Shown: in pieces, positions 8,999-18,300 of the stretch
Position numbering within the stretch: position 1 is the first letter of the stretch
Layout: every line of letters starts with the position of its first letter
Assembly: GCA_021604865.1 (NCBI GenBank)
Contig: BQJU01000064.1
Location: 1 to 42,734 of the forward strand
Source of the DNA: Saprospiraceae bacterium
Lineage (GTDB): Bacteria > Bacteroidota > Bacteroidia > Chitinophagales > Saprospiraceae
Length of the DNA stretch: 42,734 bases
Direction: 5' to 3'
Notes under the pieces: generated by a model
What the model was told of the DNA's origin: nothing
Databases searched by the model: none
What the model saw: only the letters and a program-made list of their open reading frames with translations
Position numbers and translations under genes: made by a program

Positions 8999-9745
8999 AT
9001 GGAACATAATTTAGAACACATTGAACAATATTTGACGGGCGATTTATCAAAAGAAGAAAAGGCAGCTTTTGAAAATCAAATGAAAGTGGATCAGCAACTT
9101 GCTGAAGAAGTGGAACTCATCAGAAACATGACTGGAGGAATCCGGTTATATGGTCATAAAAAACTCAAGTCGGAACTGGATATAATTCATAAAAAGGTCA
9201 TCACTCCTAAAGAAAAAGGTCGTTTCCGACTGCTTAATTCTAAATGGATTTTTGGTGTTGCCGCGAGCCTGGCAGTATTGCTTGTTGCTTATGTTGCTTG
9301 GCAATCAAAAATATCGCCTACTGCTGAGCAACTTTATGCTGAATACCATCAAGCCTATGATTGGACTATCAGTAAACGAGGGAACACGGATGAACAGCTG
9401 ATGAAAATTCATCAACTCTATCAGGGTAGAAATTACGAAGCCTTTCTCCAGCAAACAGAGCAATTGCAACTGGATATTTCAAAAGACCCGCCCCTAGCAT
9501 TGGCCATGGGTCAGGCTTATGGTGCCATTGGACAGACTGATCAGGCAAGAAATTATTTCAAGATGGCGGAAGCCAATGCATTATTCAGCGAAGAAGCCTT
9601 GTGGTATCAGGCTTTATCTTATCTCAAAACCGGATCCATATCCGAAGCCGTGAATACCCTTGAAGTCATCAAAGAACAAAGTTCTACCTCTTTTGCAAAA
9701 AAAGCCGATCAACTCCTACGTGAACTTGGAAAGATAAAACATTAA
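8999..9745 (+). CDS. Single-pass membrane protein, putative anti-sigma factor with extracytoplasmic TPR-like domain
   Basis: 248 aa. Residues 1-45 (IEQYLTGDLSKEEKAAFE, then DQQLAEEVEL) have the look of the cytoplasmic sigma-binding end of Bacteroidota anti-sigma factors. No zinc-binding HxxxCxxC is present. Residues 83-101 (WIFGVAASLAVLLVAYVAW) form one membrane helix preceded by basic residues, giving an N-in/C-out topology. Residues about 105-245 are helical and TPR-like (LALAMGQAYGAIGQTDQARN, ALWYQALSYLKTGSISEAV). It lies 7 bp after the ECF sigma gene, so the two are surely co-transcribed. It would hold the sigma factor at the membrane while the outer domain senses a partner. It ends 3 bp from the stop of the convergent CHAT gene. 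Confidence 0.75.
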   Translation: MEHNLEHIEQYLTGDLSKEEKAAFENQMKVDQQLAEEVELIRNMTGGIRLYGHKKLKSELDIIHKKVITPKEKGRFRLLNSKWIFGVAASLAVLLVAYVAWQSKISPTAEQLYAEYHQAYDWTISKRGNTDEQLMKIHQLYQGRNYEAFLQQTEQLQLDISKDPPLALAMGQAYGAIGQTDQARNYFKMAEANALFSEEALWYQALSYLKTGSISEAVNTLEVIKEQSSTSFAKKADQLLRELGKIKH

Positions 9746-9748
9746 CTC

Positions 9749-12700
9749 CTAGGATTTTAACCAAAAAAAATAGAACAGCATTGCGACTAACAATAAACTT
9801 GAAACGATCAGTATCCATTTAAAAGAAGAGAAATTATTGGCCAGACTTATAGGGTCATCCTTTCCAATTTGGGCAAAACCGGCCCAATATACTGGATGTT
9901 GGTAGGCAGATTTCTGGTTTTGTAAAAACGACAATTGCGCCTGTCGCAAAGCTTCGCTTTTATTCTTTTCTTGAAGGAGTTCTACATAATACTGGACCAT
10001 GATTTCTGCGGTAGTCTGATCGGAAATGGACCATAAGCTGGTTAATGTACTCGGGCAGCCGCCATAGGCAATACCCCTAGCCAGGCTCAGGACCCCCTCT
10101 CCCTGAATGATACTACCAAGGCCGGTTTCACAAGCACTAAGGACCACTAATTCGGCTCGAAGATCGAGGTTGTAAAGATCAAGCGTATATAAATAATCAG
10201 ATGGACCAAAATAGATCTTTCCATAAAGAGGATCAGTGGTGTTGACACAAGCGTGGGTTGCCAGGTGTAATATCCGGTAGTCAGCAGCAACTTGTTGAAA
10301 TATTTCGCTGCTAGCTTTCTCCCCAAGGAAGGTTTTTCCATTGAGTTTTTCGGAGATTCTGCTTACTTCTTGACGGGTATATTTCAGGTCAAAAAGTTGA
10401 TCAGTGGCGCAAGACCTTATTGGCGTGTTATCAATTGCTTCGGCAAATGAAGGCGCAAAGCCAGCAAACCAGGCATTGGCTTTAGGTCTGGTAGTAATGG
10501 CTTGATAAAAAAGCTGCCTTTTTACAGAATAAGCATAACGAAGCGTATAGTCTTTTAAAAGATAATTCAAATGGTCTGGGCTGTAATTAGCGCTTTGGGC
10601 ATCATTTGGCAGACTGGTGAGCAAGGCGCTAAAAGGGATGAAATTTAATACACCATCAGGAATGATAACCAACTGCTCAATGGTTCCGGGGTATTTGTCC
10701 AGCATGTTTTTAAGCAGAAGCTGATAAGTGGAAAAGGAAGCCTGACAAAATTTGGAGTAGGCAACACTAGCCTCTTTATAAAATGAAAAATTGGACACTT
10801 GTTCTAAAAAAATATTGATTTGCTTGAGCTCCTCCGGCAATAGAGGCGTTTCTGTTATGTCTATAAAATCTGAGCCAATTGCACAGGTAATGATGGCAGC
10901 GTCGTCCATATAAAATTCAAGCAACAACTCTCCTTTTTGTAAAATTTGTTGCCGGACATTTTCAATGGAAGCGACCTCGGTATCGTATTTTAAGGCGAAA
11001 TATTCCGGAAATTCTTTACCCAGAGCAGATTGCACGGCCTCAAAATCCTGATTGGCGGCAAATAAGCGTTGATTCCATTTTTTCAAAGTTTCTTCCGAAG
11101 CCGCTTTATCGGTGCCTGCTTCAAAGATCAGGCGTTTATAAGTTGCAATACTGGTTTTAAGGGTTGCCTCCTGTTCCAATAAAGCTTTCCCTCTTGCATT
11201 TGCCCTCAGGCGCGTAAACATCCGGGCTTCATTTGCCGCCAGGGATTCAAGTAAAATCATCGACTTACTGCTTTCCATAAAACCTAGCGCTGCATCAGCA
11301 TAATGATTATTGCCAGTTTCCAAAAACAATGCCCTGGCTACACGAATAGCCGTTCCATAGGCACTATGTACCTGAGTTGCCAAAAACTGTTTGGACTCTT
11401 GAGAAAGGTAACTACGGCGCATGTGGACAATCAGGCGATGCATAAACTCAAAATTGTCCATCCCACGTTGCAGATCCCCAGGTTGGTGATCCTGGTTGTA
11501 TCTTTCCCACAGCGCTTCACCTTCCAAGGCTAGTACTTTAAGCATGGTTACCTCCCCTAAAACATCCTCAGGATTATTTGGCAATCGCTGCTCAGAAGGT
11601 AAAGACCGACACATGGCTTTTCTCGCCGCTGATAAATTATCCAATGCAGCAGCTATATCGCCTTTACCCATATAAACCTTGCCCAATACATAATAACAGG
11701 CACCGATATCCCGACTTGGTGTTTTAAACTGTTCATTTGCCAATGTTATGCTTTTATGCAAGTAGCTTATTCCTTTTTCAGATTTGCCTTCCAGTAGACT
11801 AAGTTGACCCAAATAGCGGTTGCTGAGGTACTGAACTCTGTCAAATTGATATTCTTTTTGGATTTTTAAGGAACGGTCTAAAAATTTCGAGGCCTGTTTA
11901 TTGAGCTTTAATTTCAGATAGGTCTTCCCTAAATTATTGCAAACATTCACGTAATTCTCCACCTCATTAATGGTGGGTTCTTTTGCGTTTTTTTCAATGC
12001 CGTCAACAAATAAATGATAAGCTTTTATAAAATACTGCCCTGCCTGATCATACTTTTCTTCATCAAAAGATATCTGCCCGATATTATTTAAGATAGCTGC
12101 TTTTACACTCCATTTGATGGATTCACCAAATTCTAATGCATGCTCATATCCGACCATTGCTTTTTGGTAGTCCCCGGCATTTCGATATAAAAGCGATAGA
12201 TTATTCCAGGTTCTGGAAAGGTGGTTTGAATCGGGCATCTCCTTTGCCATTTCGTAATCGATAGCATTCTGGTAGGCATCAATGGCTAGTTTATAATCAT
12301 AGGAAAGGTTATAAAGATTACCACGTCGGTAGTGGGCATAAGTCAGGTAGTCTTTGTAGGATTCCGGGTCTTCTTTGCTTAATGCTGCGATTAAAAAGGT
12401 AGAATCGCTATAAATCATGGCTTTTTCCAGTTGCCCTAGCTGCATATAAATACTGGAATACCCAAAATAACAATTGTACAAACCCTCAATATCATTATTT
12501 TTCCGGAATGCTGACAATGCTTTATTCCAGTAGTAAGTCATGCTATCTGTATCTCCATTTCGGAGTACTTCCTTTCCTTTTTGATAAAAATAGGTACCGG
12601 TATTTTTGTTATCGGAAGAAGGAGATTGAGCATAGGAAGAATTGAGGTTGTAGAGCAGAAAGAGAATCAAGACAATGAATTGAGCAAGACATTTGTTCAT
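9749..12700 (-). CDS. TPR-CHAT protein: exported, membrane-anchored caspase-like protease
   Basis: 983 aa from the ATG at 12700. The frame stays open to 12799, but that extension would run into a terminator at 12778-12808. The ATG at 12700 puts a good signal peptide first (MNKCLAQFIVLILFLLYNLN, then SSYAQ). Residues about 30-400 are TPR repeats, for example DYQKAMVGYEHALEFGES and KTYLKLKLNKQASKFLDRSL. A helical linker follows, then a CHAT domain (about 680-955) with His816 in HLATHA and Cys857 in LSACETG, the expected catalytic dyad, so activity is plausible. Residues about 962-981 form a C-terminal membrane helix. The topology puts the TPR and CHAT parts outside the cytoplasm. It is convergent, with a 3-bp gap, with the sigma/anti-sigma pair, which suggests one functional unit. 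Confidence 0.88.
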   Translation of the reverse strand: MNKCLAQFIVLILFLLYNLNSSYAQSPSSDNKNTGTYFYQKGKEVLRNGDTDSMTYYWNKALSAFRKNNDIEGLYNCYFGYSSIYMQLGQLEKAMIYSDSTFLIAALSKEDPESYKDYLTYAHYRRGNLYNLSYDYKLAIDAYQNAIDYEMAKEMPDSNHLSRTWNNLSLLYRNAGDYQKAMVGYEHALEFGESIKWSVKAAILNNIGQISFDEEKYDQAGQYFIKAYHLFVDGIEKNAKEPTINEVENYVNVCNNLGKTYLKLKLNKQASKFLDRSLKIQKEYQFDRVQYLSNRYLGQLSLLEGKSEKGISYLHKSITLANEQFKTPSRDIGACYYVLGKVYMGKGDIAAALDNLSAARKAMCRSLPSEQRLPNNPEDVLGEVTMLKVLALEGEALWERYNQDHQPGDLQRGMDNFEFMHRLIVHMRRSYLSQESKQFLATQVHSAYGTAIRVARALFLETGNNHYADAALGFMESSKSMILLESLAANEARMFTRLRANARGKALLEQEATLKTSIATYKRLIFEAGTDKAASEETLKKWNQRLFAANQDFEAVQSALGKEFPEYFALKYDTEVASIENVRQQILQKGELLLEFYMDDAAIITCAIGSDFIDITETPLLPEELKQINIFLEQVSNFSFYKEASVAYSKFCQASFSTYQLLLKNMLDKYPGTIEQLVIIPDGVLNFIPFSALLTSLPNDAQSANYSPDHLNYLLKDYTLRYAYSVKRQLFYQAITTRPKANAWFAGFAPSFAEAIDNTPIRSCATDQLFDLKYTRQEVSRISEKLNGKTFLGEKASSEIFQQVAADYRILHLATHACVNTTDPLYGKIYFGPSDYLYTLDLYNLDLRAELVVLSACETGLGSIIQGEGVLSLARGIAYGGCPSTLTSLWSISDQTTAEIMVQYYVELLQEKNKSEALRQAQLSFLQNQKSAYQHPVYWAGFAQIGKDDPISLANNFSSFKWILIVSSLLLVAMLFYFFWLKS

Positions 12701-12777
12701 AGGGTAAAATGTTTGATGATTGGAGGCAAACCTTTGGGATTGAGTGATAGCAAGATAGTAGTTTTCCATAGAACAAA

Positions 12778-12808
12778 AAGAGCAAATTGTGTACAACAAT
12801 TTGCTCTT
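12778..12808 (-). terminator. Rho-independent terminator of the GEVED/T9SS gene
   Basis: Perfect 12-bp arms AAGAGCAAATTG (12778-12789) and CAATTTGCTCTT (12797-12808) with a 7-base loop. On the minus strand the stem runs into TTTTTG. It lies 46 bp past the stop of the gene at 12854 and upstream of the CHAT ATG at 12700, so it separates the two transcripts. Confidence 0.85.
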
Positions 12809-12853
12809 CCAGAGATTTCTCCTTTATTAACAACCCTGTGATTACAGAGGGAA

Positions 12854-14173
12854 CTAGTCTACCTTAACAATTTTTTCAATTTGTCGGCCACTCGAATTTT
12901 CTAGAATCAAGTAATACATACCCGAGGGGAAGTCATCAATCGATAAGTAGGTCGTATGCATGCCTTGAGGCTGTTTTTCCAAATTTTGAATATCGGCGAC
13001 TTTTTTACCTTGCAGGTCTACAAGGTATAAATGTATTTTTTCTTCTTTTTCCAGTTTGTAGCTGATTTGTGTTGCATTCGAAAACGGATTAGGCCGCACG
13101 GATAGATCTACAATGGATTCAGAAATTGCTTTTATTTTAGTAGGATGGCTCCATCCCTGATCTAAGGTGGTTTCGTGCATAATTCGTTCATTATTAGTCC
13201 AGGTTGGATCATGATCAGTTCCAACTCGATTTAACACAGTGATCCCGCAACCATCTTCTTTTTTGAAGGTAATGGAATAACCATCGGTCAAAGATGGATT
13301 ACAATCAAGGTCCAGGGAAATCCGATTGTGAACAACTTGTAATACATAGTCATTGCCGGCTGTAAGTGGCATGGACATCGGAAAAAGCTGATTAATATTG
13401 ACCGTTACATGTATATCGTTAATGATGGATTGTGGTGGCGTACTTAATCCGGTGCCTATAAAGTACGGAGAACTATTACTTCCTGCGGGAGGCAGAGCCG
13501 TTAAATAACAAACCAGATAAATGGGCTTAGAAGCCCAGGTTGATTGAGCACATTGCAATTGGTGTATTTCAAAATCAAATACTATTTCACAATCGGGATA
13601 ATTGTCAGATTCTTCATCCCGGCTAGTCAAAACGACGACAAAATCCTCATCAACTTTGCTTGCCACCATGATTTGATAATCTTCTACCTCCCCATGCTCG
13701 ATATGAGCACAAACATCGCCAATTGGCGAATCACTTGTAACTACCCGCATACGGGTATCAATATCCGCAATATTAACGGGAATCATTACCTGTCCACTTT
13801 CATAATCTGACTGAGTGGTGGAGTAAACTAATGTTTCATTGGCATTAGTGAAGTTGCCATCTCCGTCAAAATCAGCATATATTCCGAAATACTTGAATCC
13901 ACTGCCTCCAGGAAAAGTAATGCTGTAAGAATAGACCTCACCAGCTAGAACGGTCGTATGAATGGGGTAATTGGTATAACCGTTTTCTCCAGAAACATTG
14001 TCGATAGTGTTAAAGGTAAAATGAGTGATGTGTATTCCTCCTGATGGGGGGGAATACGACGGGATACAATACTGATTAGATTGTCCGCTGGAAGGGATAG
14101 AAATAAGCATGCTAATGGGTAAACACATCAATAATAGATGAAAAAAGCGTGCTGAGCGTTCTTGCTTTTTCAT
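12854..14173 (-). CDS. GEVED-domain protein with T9SS sorting domain
   Basis: 439 aa. An N-terminal signal peptide (LLLMCLPISMLISIPSSGQS) is followed by a beta domain containing YFGIYADFDGDGNFTNANE and ending HGEVEDYQIMVA (about residues 60-172). This is the GEVED domain common in T9SS-exported Bacteroidota proteins; its Asp-rich part is expected to bind calcium. A second beta region (about 180-310) is unassigned. Residues about 360-439 (LSVRPNPFSNATQISYKLEK to KIVKVD) form the T9SS type A sorting domain. Likely a cell-surface or released protein; no catalytic motif is seen. A clear terminator follows it (12778-12808), so it is probably transcribed alone. Confidence 0.85.
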   Translation of the reverse strand: MKKQERSARFFHLLLMCLPISMLISIPSSGQSNQYCIPSYSPPSGGIHITHFTFNTIDNVSGENGYTNYPIHTTVLAGEVYSYSITFPGGSGFKYFGIYADFDGDGNFTNANETLVYSTTQSDYESGQVMIPVNIADIDTRMRVVTSDSPIGDVCAHIEHGEVEDYQIMVASKVDEDFVVVLTSRDEESDNYPDCEIVFDFEIHQLQCAQSTWASKPIYLVCYLTALPPAGSNSSPYFIGTGLSTPPQSIINDIHVTVNINQLFPMSMPLTAGNDYVLQVVHNRISLDLDCNPSLTDGYSITFKKEDGCGITVLNRVGTDHDPTWTNNERIMHETTLDQGWSHPTKIKAISESIVDLSVRPNPFSNATQISYKLEKEEKIHLYLVDLQGKKVADIQNLEKQPQGMHTTYLSIDDFPSGMYYLILENSSGRQIEKIVKVD

Positions 14174-14494
14174 AAGTTTTGGTTTGTGAAAAAAATGATT
14201 GTCAAAAAAAATTGGCGAAGGTACTATTGGGGATTAGTTCCCAGCGCGCAAAAAAGGTAACACTCTTACTCAAAATAATTTCACAATTATTGAGAAAAGA
14301 TAAATTTGGCAATCAATCTTTTGGCTCTACAACTTTCAACAGGGCAGGCAATAGCACTAGCAGCATTATGGGTATTTGCCTGTTCGAGGTAATAATCAAG
14401 ATTTTTTTGAGCAGAAAGCTTTGTGCATCATGATTGGAGGCCAAAGTCGACCTTAAATCATGCTCAAAAAGGGTTTGCATGAAATTTTCAACCC
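14174..14494. other. Intergenic region upstream of the GEVED gene
   Basis: It should hold the promoter of the GEVED gene, but no clear TTTG/TAnnTTTG pair is visible. An 84-codon plus-strand frame (14179-14433) has no signal, motif or recognisable composition and is not called. The right end carries the glucosaminidase gene terminator. Confidence 0.4.
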
Positions 14495-14496
14495 TT
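14466..14496 (-). terminator. Terminator overlapping the stop codon of the glucosaminidase gene
   Basis: On the minus strand the TAA stop is part of the stem: AAGGGTT (14490-14496) pairs with AACCCTT (14469-14475) and is followed by a run of T (14466-14470). Stem 7 bp, loop about 14 bases. Confidence 0.6.
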
Positions 14497-15721
14497 ATCT
14501 AATACGCAATTGCATTCCCCTTTGAATGGTATTATCATTCAGGTTATTCAATCGTATTAGTTCTTCAACCTTGGTATTGTACTGACGGGCAATATTCCAA
14601 AGTGTATCATTAATTTCTACGGTATGGTATACTGCCGATTGTGATGGGGTAACGGTTTTATCGGGCGACAAGTTACTGGGTGATTCCACTTTAACAGGAG
14701 GAGAAATGTCAGGATTAACTGGCTGGTTTTCTTCTTTGAATAGATCCTCATCAAAGCCGGTATCGACATTGGGATCAACAATCTGTGCGTTTTTTACTCG
14801 TGATCCATACAACTTGATCAATTGGCCTACAGCTAACTTTTGACCTGCCAATAATTTATTACGCCGAATTAATCTGGTTACTCTGACGCCATATTTTTGA
14901 GCGATATCGTAGATTGTTTCTCCTGTTTCCACTTCGTGGTATTGTAAGGGACCGGTATATCTTCTGCGTTTTGTTGCCAGGTAAATTTTTTCTCCTCTTG
15001 ATAGTACATACCCGTCTACCAGTCTTTCATTAAAGGCCAATAAATCCTCCAGAGGGGTATTGGTTCGAATGGCAATATCCAGGGCCGTTTCATATCCGGA
15101 AGCAAAAGTATGTGGCACATCATTCGTTGTTGTTATTAGTGGAGGAAATCCTGCAGAGATTGTGTCTGGTGTGAGTGGAAATACCAGATCATATTCGTAC
15201 AGTTTATAGCGCTGGATAAGCTGGATAAGCAAATCTGGATAAGTGGGGTTGGTTGCATAACCTGCCTCCTTTAAACCGTACGCCCAGCTTTGATAATCAG
15301 TATTATCAAATTTGAATAGTGGTCCATAGCGGTACTCCTTTTTAGGATCAGTCAGAAAATCCGAATGATCCTGGAAGCTGGCATCTACATTGGGATAGGA
15401 ACGAAAACAGGAGGAGATGAGTTGGCCATCCATGTTGTAATCATCATCTTCTTTATAATAGCTGCCCCCTGTCCAATTATTGCCACATTTAATGCCAAAG
15501 TGATTGGTAGCCATTTGGGCTAATTCGCTTTGCCCGGCATTGGATTCTAGAACTGCCTGGGCCAGGGTGATGCTTGCGGGGATACCTGTTCGGATCATTT
15601 CCCGGATAGCAATATCTTTGTATTGTCGTATGTAAAATAATTGGTTAGGATCTTGCTGAGCAGAAAGCAGGGTGCTCCATGAAAGGATGCAAACAATAAA
15701 GAGATTCGGTTTATTTTGCAT
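14495..15721 (-). CDS. Glucosaminidase-LysM peptidoglycan hydrolase
   Basis: 408 aa. Signal peptide 1-21 (FIVCILSWSTLLSAQ). Residues about 30-172 match the glucosaminidase (GH73) domain: ITLAQAVLESNAGQSELA carries the likely catalytic Glu59, then NHFGIKCGNNWTGG and YGLKEAGYATNPTYPDLL. This family cuts the glycan of peptidoglycan during growth or division. Two clear LysM domains bind the wall: about 254-297 (YHEVETGETIYDIAQKYG) and 364-407 (YHTVEINDTLWNIARQYN). A degenerate third may lie at 205-250 (ETALDIAIRTNTPLEDLL). A Pro/Ser-rich linker joins the two good LysMs. A terminator overlaps its stop, so it appears monocistronic. Confidence 0.9.
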   Translation of the reverse strand: MQNKPNLFIVCILSWSTLLSAQQDPNQLFYIRQYKDIAIREMIRTGIPASITLAQAVLESNAGQSELAQMATNHFGIKCGNNWTGGSYYKEDDDYNMDGQLISSCFRSYPNVDASFQDHSDFLTDPKKEYRYGPLFKFDNTDYQSWAYGLKEAGYATNPTYPDLLIQLIQRYKLYEYDLVFPLTPDTISAGFPPLITTTNDVPHTFASGYETALDIAIRTNTPLEDLLAFNERLVDGYVLSRGEKIYLATKRRRYTGPLQYHEVETGETIYDIAQKYGVRVTRLIRRNKLLAGQKLAVGQLIKLYGSRVKNAQIVDPNVDTGFDEDLFKEENQPVNPDISPPVKVESPSNLSPDKTVTPSQSAVYHTVEINDTLWNIARQYNTKVEELIRLNNLNDNTIQRGMQLRIR

Positions 15722-15926
15722 ATTCCAAGATAAAATTAAGGTTCAGTTTTCATTTCGTACCTGGCTTTGGATTTGTAGAAAAGCCCCGGTAACATTAAAA
15801 AGTCGACCTGCAAACAAGCTCGTAAACTATTTTTTTGAATCTTTGTAGAGCATGTTGAAATTGTATAACGATTTTGAAGGTCAATTCTATACAATGACCA
15901 TAAATAACTATAAGAAAAAATAAAAA

Positions 15927-17807
15927 TTGAAACCAATTGTACCTAAATCCTTGGAAGAGGTTCATGCAAGTGTAGACACCAAAAAAAAGGGTTTCTTTAG
16001 GAGGTTATTTGCTTTTATGGGGCCGGCTTATCTGATCAGTGTCGGGTATATGGATCCCGGCAACTGGGCTACGGATATCGCTGGGGGGAGTCGATATGGT
16101 TATGCATTGATCTGGGTTTTGCTCATGTCCAACTTAATGGCTTTGTTGCTACAGAGTCTGAGTTCCAGGTTAGGTCTTGTATCTGGTCGTGACCTGGCGC
16201 AGGCCTCCAAGGAAACTTATAGCCGGCCTGTCAATTTTGTTTTATACCTAATGGCTGAAATAGCTATTGCTGCAACCGATTTAGCGGAAGTACTCGGAAT
16301 GGCTATTGGTCTCCAGTTACTGTTTGGATTGCCTCTTTTGTGGGGTGTTTTGCTCACTTTTCTCGATACTTTTATCCTGCTTTTTTTTATTCACCGGGGC
16401 ATGCGGGTGATGGAGGCATTTATTCTAGCGCTGGTCAGTATTATTGGGTTGGCATTTTTGGCAGAAATGTTTTTGGCAAAACCCGATTTCGGCGCATTAG
16501 CCACAGGTTTTATCCCCAGTTTACCCGATGAATCGGCTCTATATATAGCCATTGGGATTATTGGAGCTACAGTGATGCCCCACAATCTGTATCTACACTC
16601 TTCCCTGGTTCAATCCCGGAAGTTTGACAATACATTAGCCGGCATAAAAGGGGCCATCCGATTTAATTTCCTTGATTCCGCAATTGCCCTGAATCTCGCC
16701 TTTTTGGTCAATGCGGCTATCCTGGTTCTGGCTGCTGCCACTTTTTACAAATCAGGCATGTACGATGTCTCTGAAATACAAGATGCCCATCGCTTTCTGC
16801 AACCCATATTAGGGTCAAACCTCGCACCGATATTTTTTGCGATTGCCCTGATTGCTGCGGGCCAAAGTTCCACACTTACTGGTACCCTAGCGGGCCAGGT
16901 AGTCATGGAAGGATACCTCAATCTGCGCATTCAACCCTGGATACGGCGGCTCATAACGCGATCTCTGGCTATTATTCCGGCAGTATTGGCCATTATTATC
17001 GGTGGTGAAACCATGAGTGGAACCATGCTTATCTTGAGTCAGGTAATTCTGAGTTTACAATTGGGTTTTGCAATTATTCCCCTTATTCATTTTGTCAGTG
17101 ACCCCAAGCGCATGGGGATATTGGCAATCGGGTCGATAATGAAAGTACTTTCCTGGTTGGTTGCTCTTATTATTGTAGCCTTAAATGTAAAACTGGTCTT
17201 TGATACCCTATCTACCTGGATTATCAATGCCAGCTCTCCTTTATTGCTTTGGCTTACGGTCGTTCCTTTAGCAACGGGAGCAGGGTTTTTGTTGCTTTAT
17301 GTAACCTTTGCGCCCTTTATTAGATCTATGTTGAAAGAGCCTAAAACGACTTTGCACGCTGATCAAGGGGACCTTTCAGTTTTTGTACCTAAACAATTTA
17401 AAAGGATAGCCGTAGCGATTGATTTTAGCGATATTGATGTAAAAAGTTTAAACTATGCCCTATCAGTGGGTACAGCTGAAACGGCCTATTTATTAATACA
17501 CGTAGTAGAATCGGCCGGAGCAATTCTGCTGGGTGATGAAATTAGGGATAAAGAAACAAATGATGATGCCAAACGACTCGACGACTACGTACAGGTATTA
17601 AGAGATAAAGGTTATCGTGCAGAATCTTACCTGGGTTTTGGAAATCCCAAATTGAGTATTCCTCAGGCGGTTAAGGAATTTGACGGCGATCTTTTGGTAT
17701 TAGGCGCTCATGGCCACCGCTTTTTTAAAGACCTTATTTTTGGAACTACAGTGGATTCGGTGCGGCATAGTGTGGCTATTCCGGTGTTTATTGTCCGAGA
17801 GGAATAA
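15927..17807 (+). CDS. Nramp-family divalent metal transporter fused to a UspA domain
   Basis: 626 aa. Residues 1-470 are an Nramp (MntH-like) transporter with 11-12 membrane helices. Metal-site motifs are intact: DPGN at 43-46 in helix 1 and MPHN at 217-220 in helix 6, with the Met typical of Mn/Fe selectivity. Residues about 491-626 are a universal stress protein domain with the ATP loop G-x2-G-x9-G-T (GAHGHRFFKDLIFGTTV), facing the cytoplasm. The start must be TTG at 15927: an in-frame TAA lies two codons upstream, the next ATG (codon 31) would cut the conserved N-terminus, and no upstream ATG exists. Likely role: proton-driven Mn2+/Fe2+ uptake, possibly tuned by nucleotide binding to the Usp domain (inference). 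Transcribed away from the glucosaminidase gene. Confidence 0.92.
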   Translation: MKPIVPKSLEEVHASVDTKKKGFFRRLFAFMGPAYLISVGYMDPGNWATDIAGGSRYGYALIWVLLMSNLMALLLQSLSSRLGLVSGRDLAQASKETYSRPVNFVLYLMAEIAIAATDLAEVLGMAIGLQLLFGLPLLWGVLLTFLDTFILLFFIHRGMRVMEAFILALVSIIGLAFLAEMFLAKPDFGALATGFIPSLPDESALYIAIGIIGATVMPHNLYLHSSLVQSRKFDNTLAGIKGAIRFNFLDSAIALNLAFLVNAAILVLAAATFYKSGMYDVSEIQDAHRFLQPILGSNLAPIFFAIALIAAGQSSTLTGTLAGQVVMEGYLNLRIQPWIRRLITRSLAIIPAVLAIIIGGETMSGTMLILSQVILSLQLGFAIIPLIHFVSDPKRMGILAIGSIMKVLSWLVALIIVALNVKLVFDTLSTWIINASSPLLLWLTVVPLATGAGFLLLYVTFAPFIRSMLKEPKTTLHADQGDLSVFVPKQFKRIAVAIDFSDIDVKSLNYALSVGTAETAYLLIHVVESAGAILLGDEIRDKETNDDAKRLDDYVQVLRDKGYRAESYLGFGNPKLSIPQAVKEFDGDLLVLGAHGHRFFKDLIFGTTVDSVRHSVAIPVFIVREE

Positions 17808-17998
17808 GGTTATTGTCCGTTTAAAACCACTACGATTAAAAAATCCCACAAATAATTATGTTGCAGTAAGCAAAACCCGCAACAAGAAGGAAAATTCTTC
17901 CTCGCCTGCTTTACCTCTCATTAATTGGCAATGATCCAGATTATTAAAATACCGCATAGGATTAAACCAAAGACATGCCAATTGGCAAACACATCTGC

Positions 17999-18274
17999 TT
18001 AAAGATCTCGCTTTTCTTTCTCAAAAGTATCTATCTGTATTTCAGTTTCATCTATTTGCTCGGGGGCGATCTGTAAAAGAGAATCTTCAGGTATTTTGAC
18101 CGCATTTAATTCTTCAATTTTGAGCTCATGAGCTTCTTCGGCTTCAGATTCTTCTCCCGTATCGGTAGCAACTGGACAGAAAATAAATGCAAAAAAGAAG
18201 ATGAGTAACGAAACTACCAGCCAGGATAGGGGGTGGTATATTATTTTTTTGATGATCTCCTTTTTATGGTCCAT
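17999..18274 (-). CDS. Small single-pass membrane protein, unknown
   Basis: 91 aa. A basic N-terminus (MDHKKEIIKKII) precedes one membrane helix (LSWLVVSLLIFFFAFIF, about residues 16-33). A strongly acidic tail follows (TDTGEESEAEEAHELKIEEL). The cysteine after the helix (FCPVA) does not form a good lipobox. It follows the gene at 18301 by 26 bp on the same strand, so the two may form an operon. No family recognised. Confidence 0.65.
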   Translation of the reverse strand: MDHKKEIIKKIIYHPLSWLVVSLLIFFFAFIFCPVATDTGEESEAEEAHELKIEELNAVKIPEDSLLQIAPEQIDETEIQIDTFEKEKRDL

Positions 18275-18300
18275 TTCGATAAAACTTATCTTTTCCTATT

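Noticed and set aside
14179-14433. 84-codon plus-strand frame in the gap upstream of the GEVED gene
   Set aside because: No signal, motif, ribosome site or protein-like composition; overlaps the expected promoter of the minus-strand gene.
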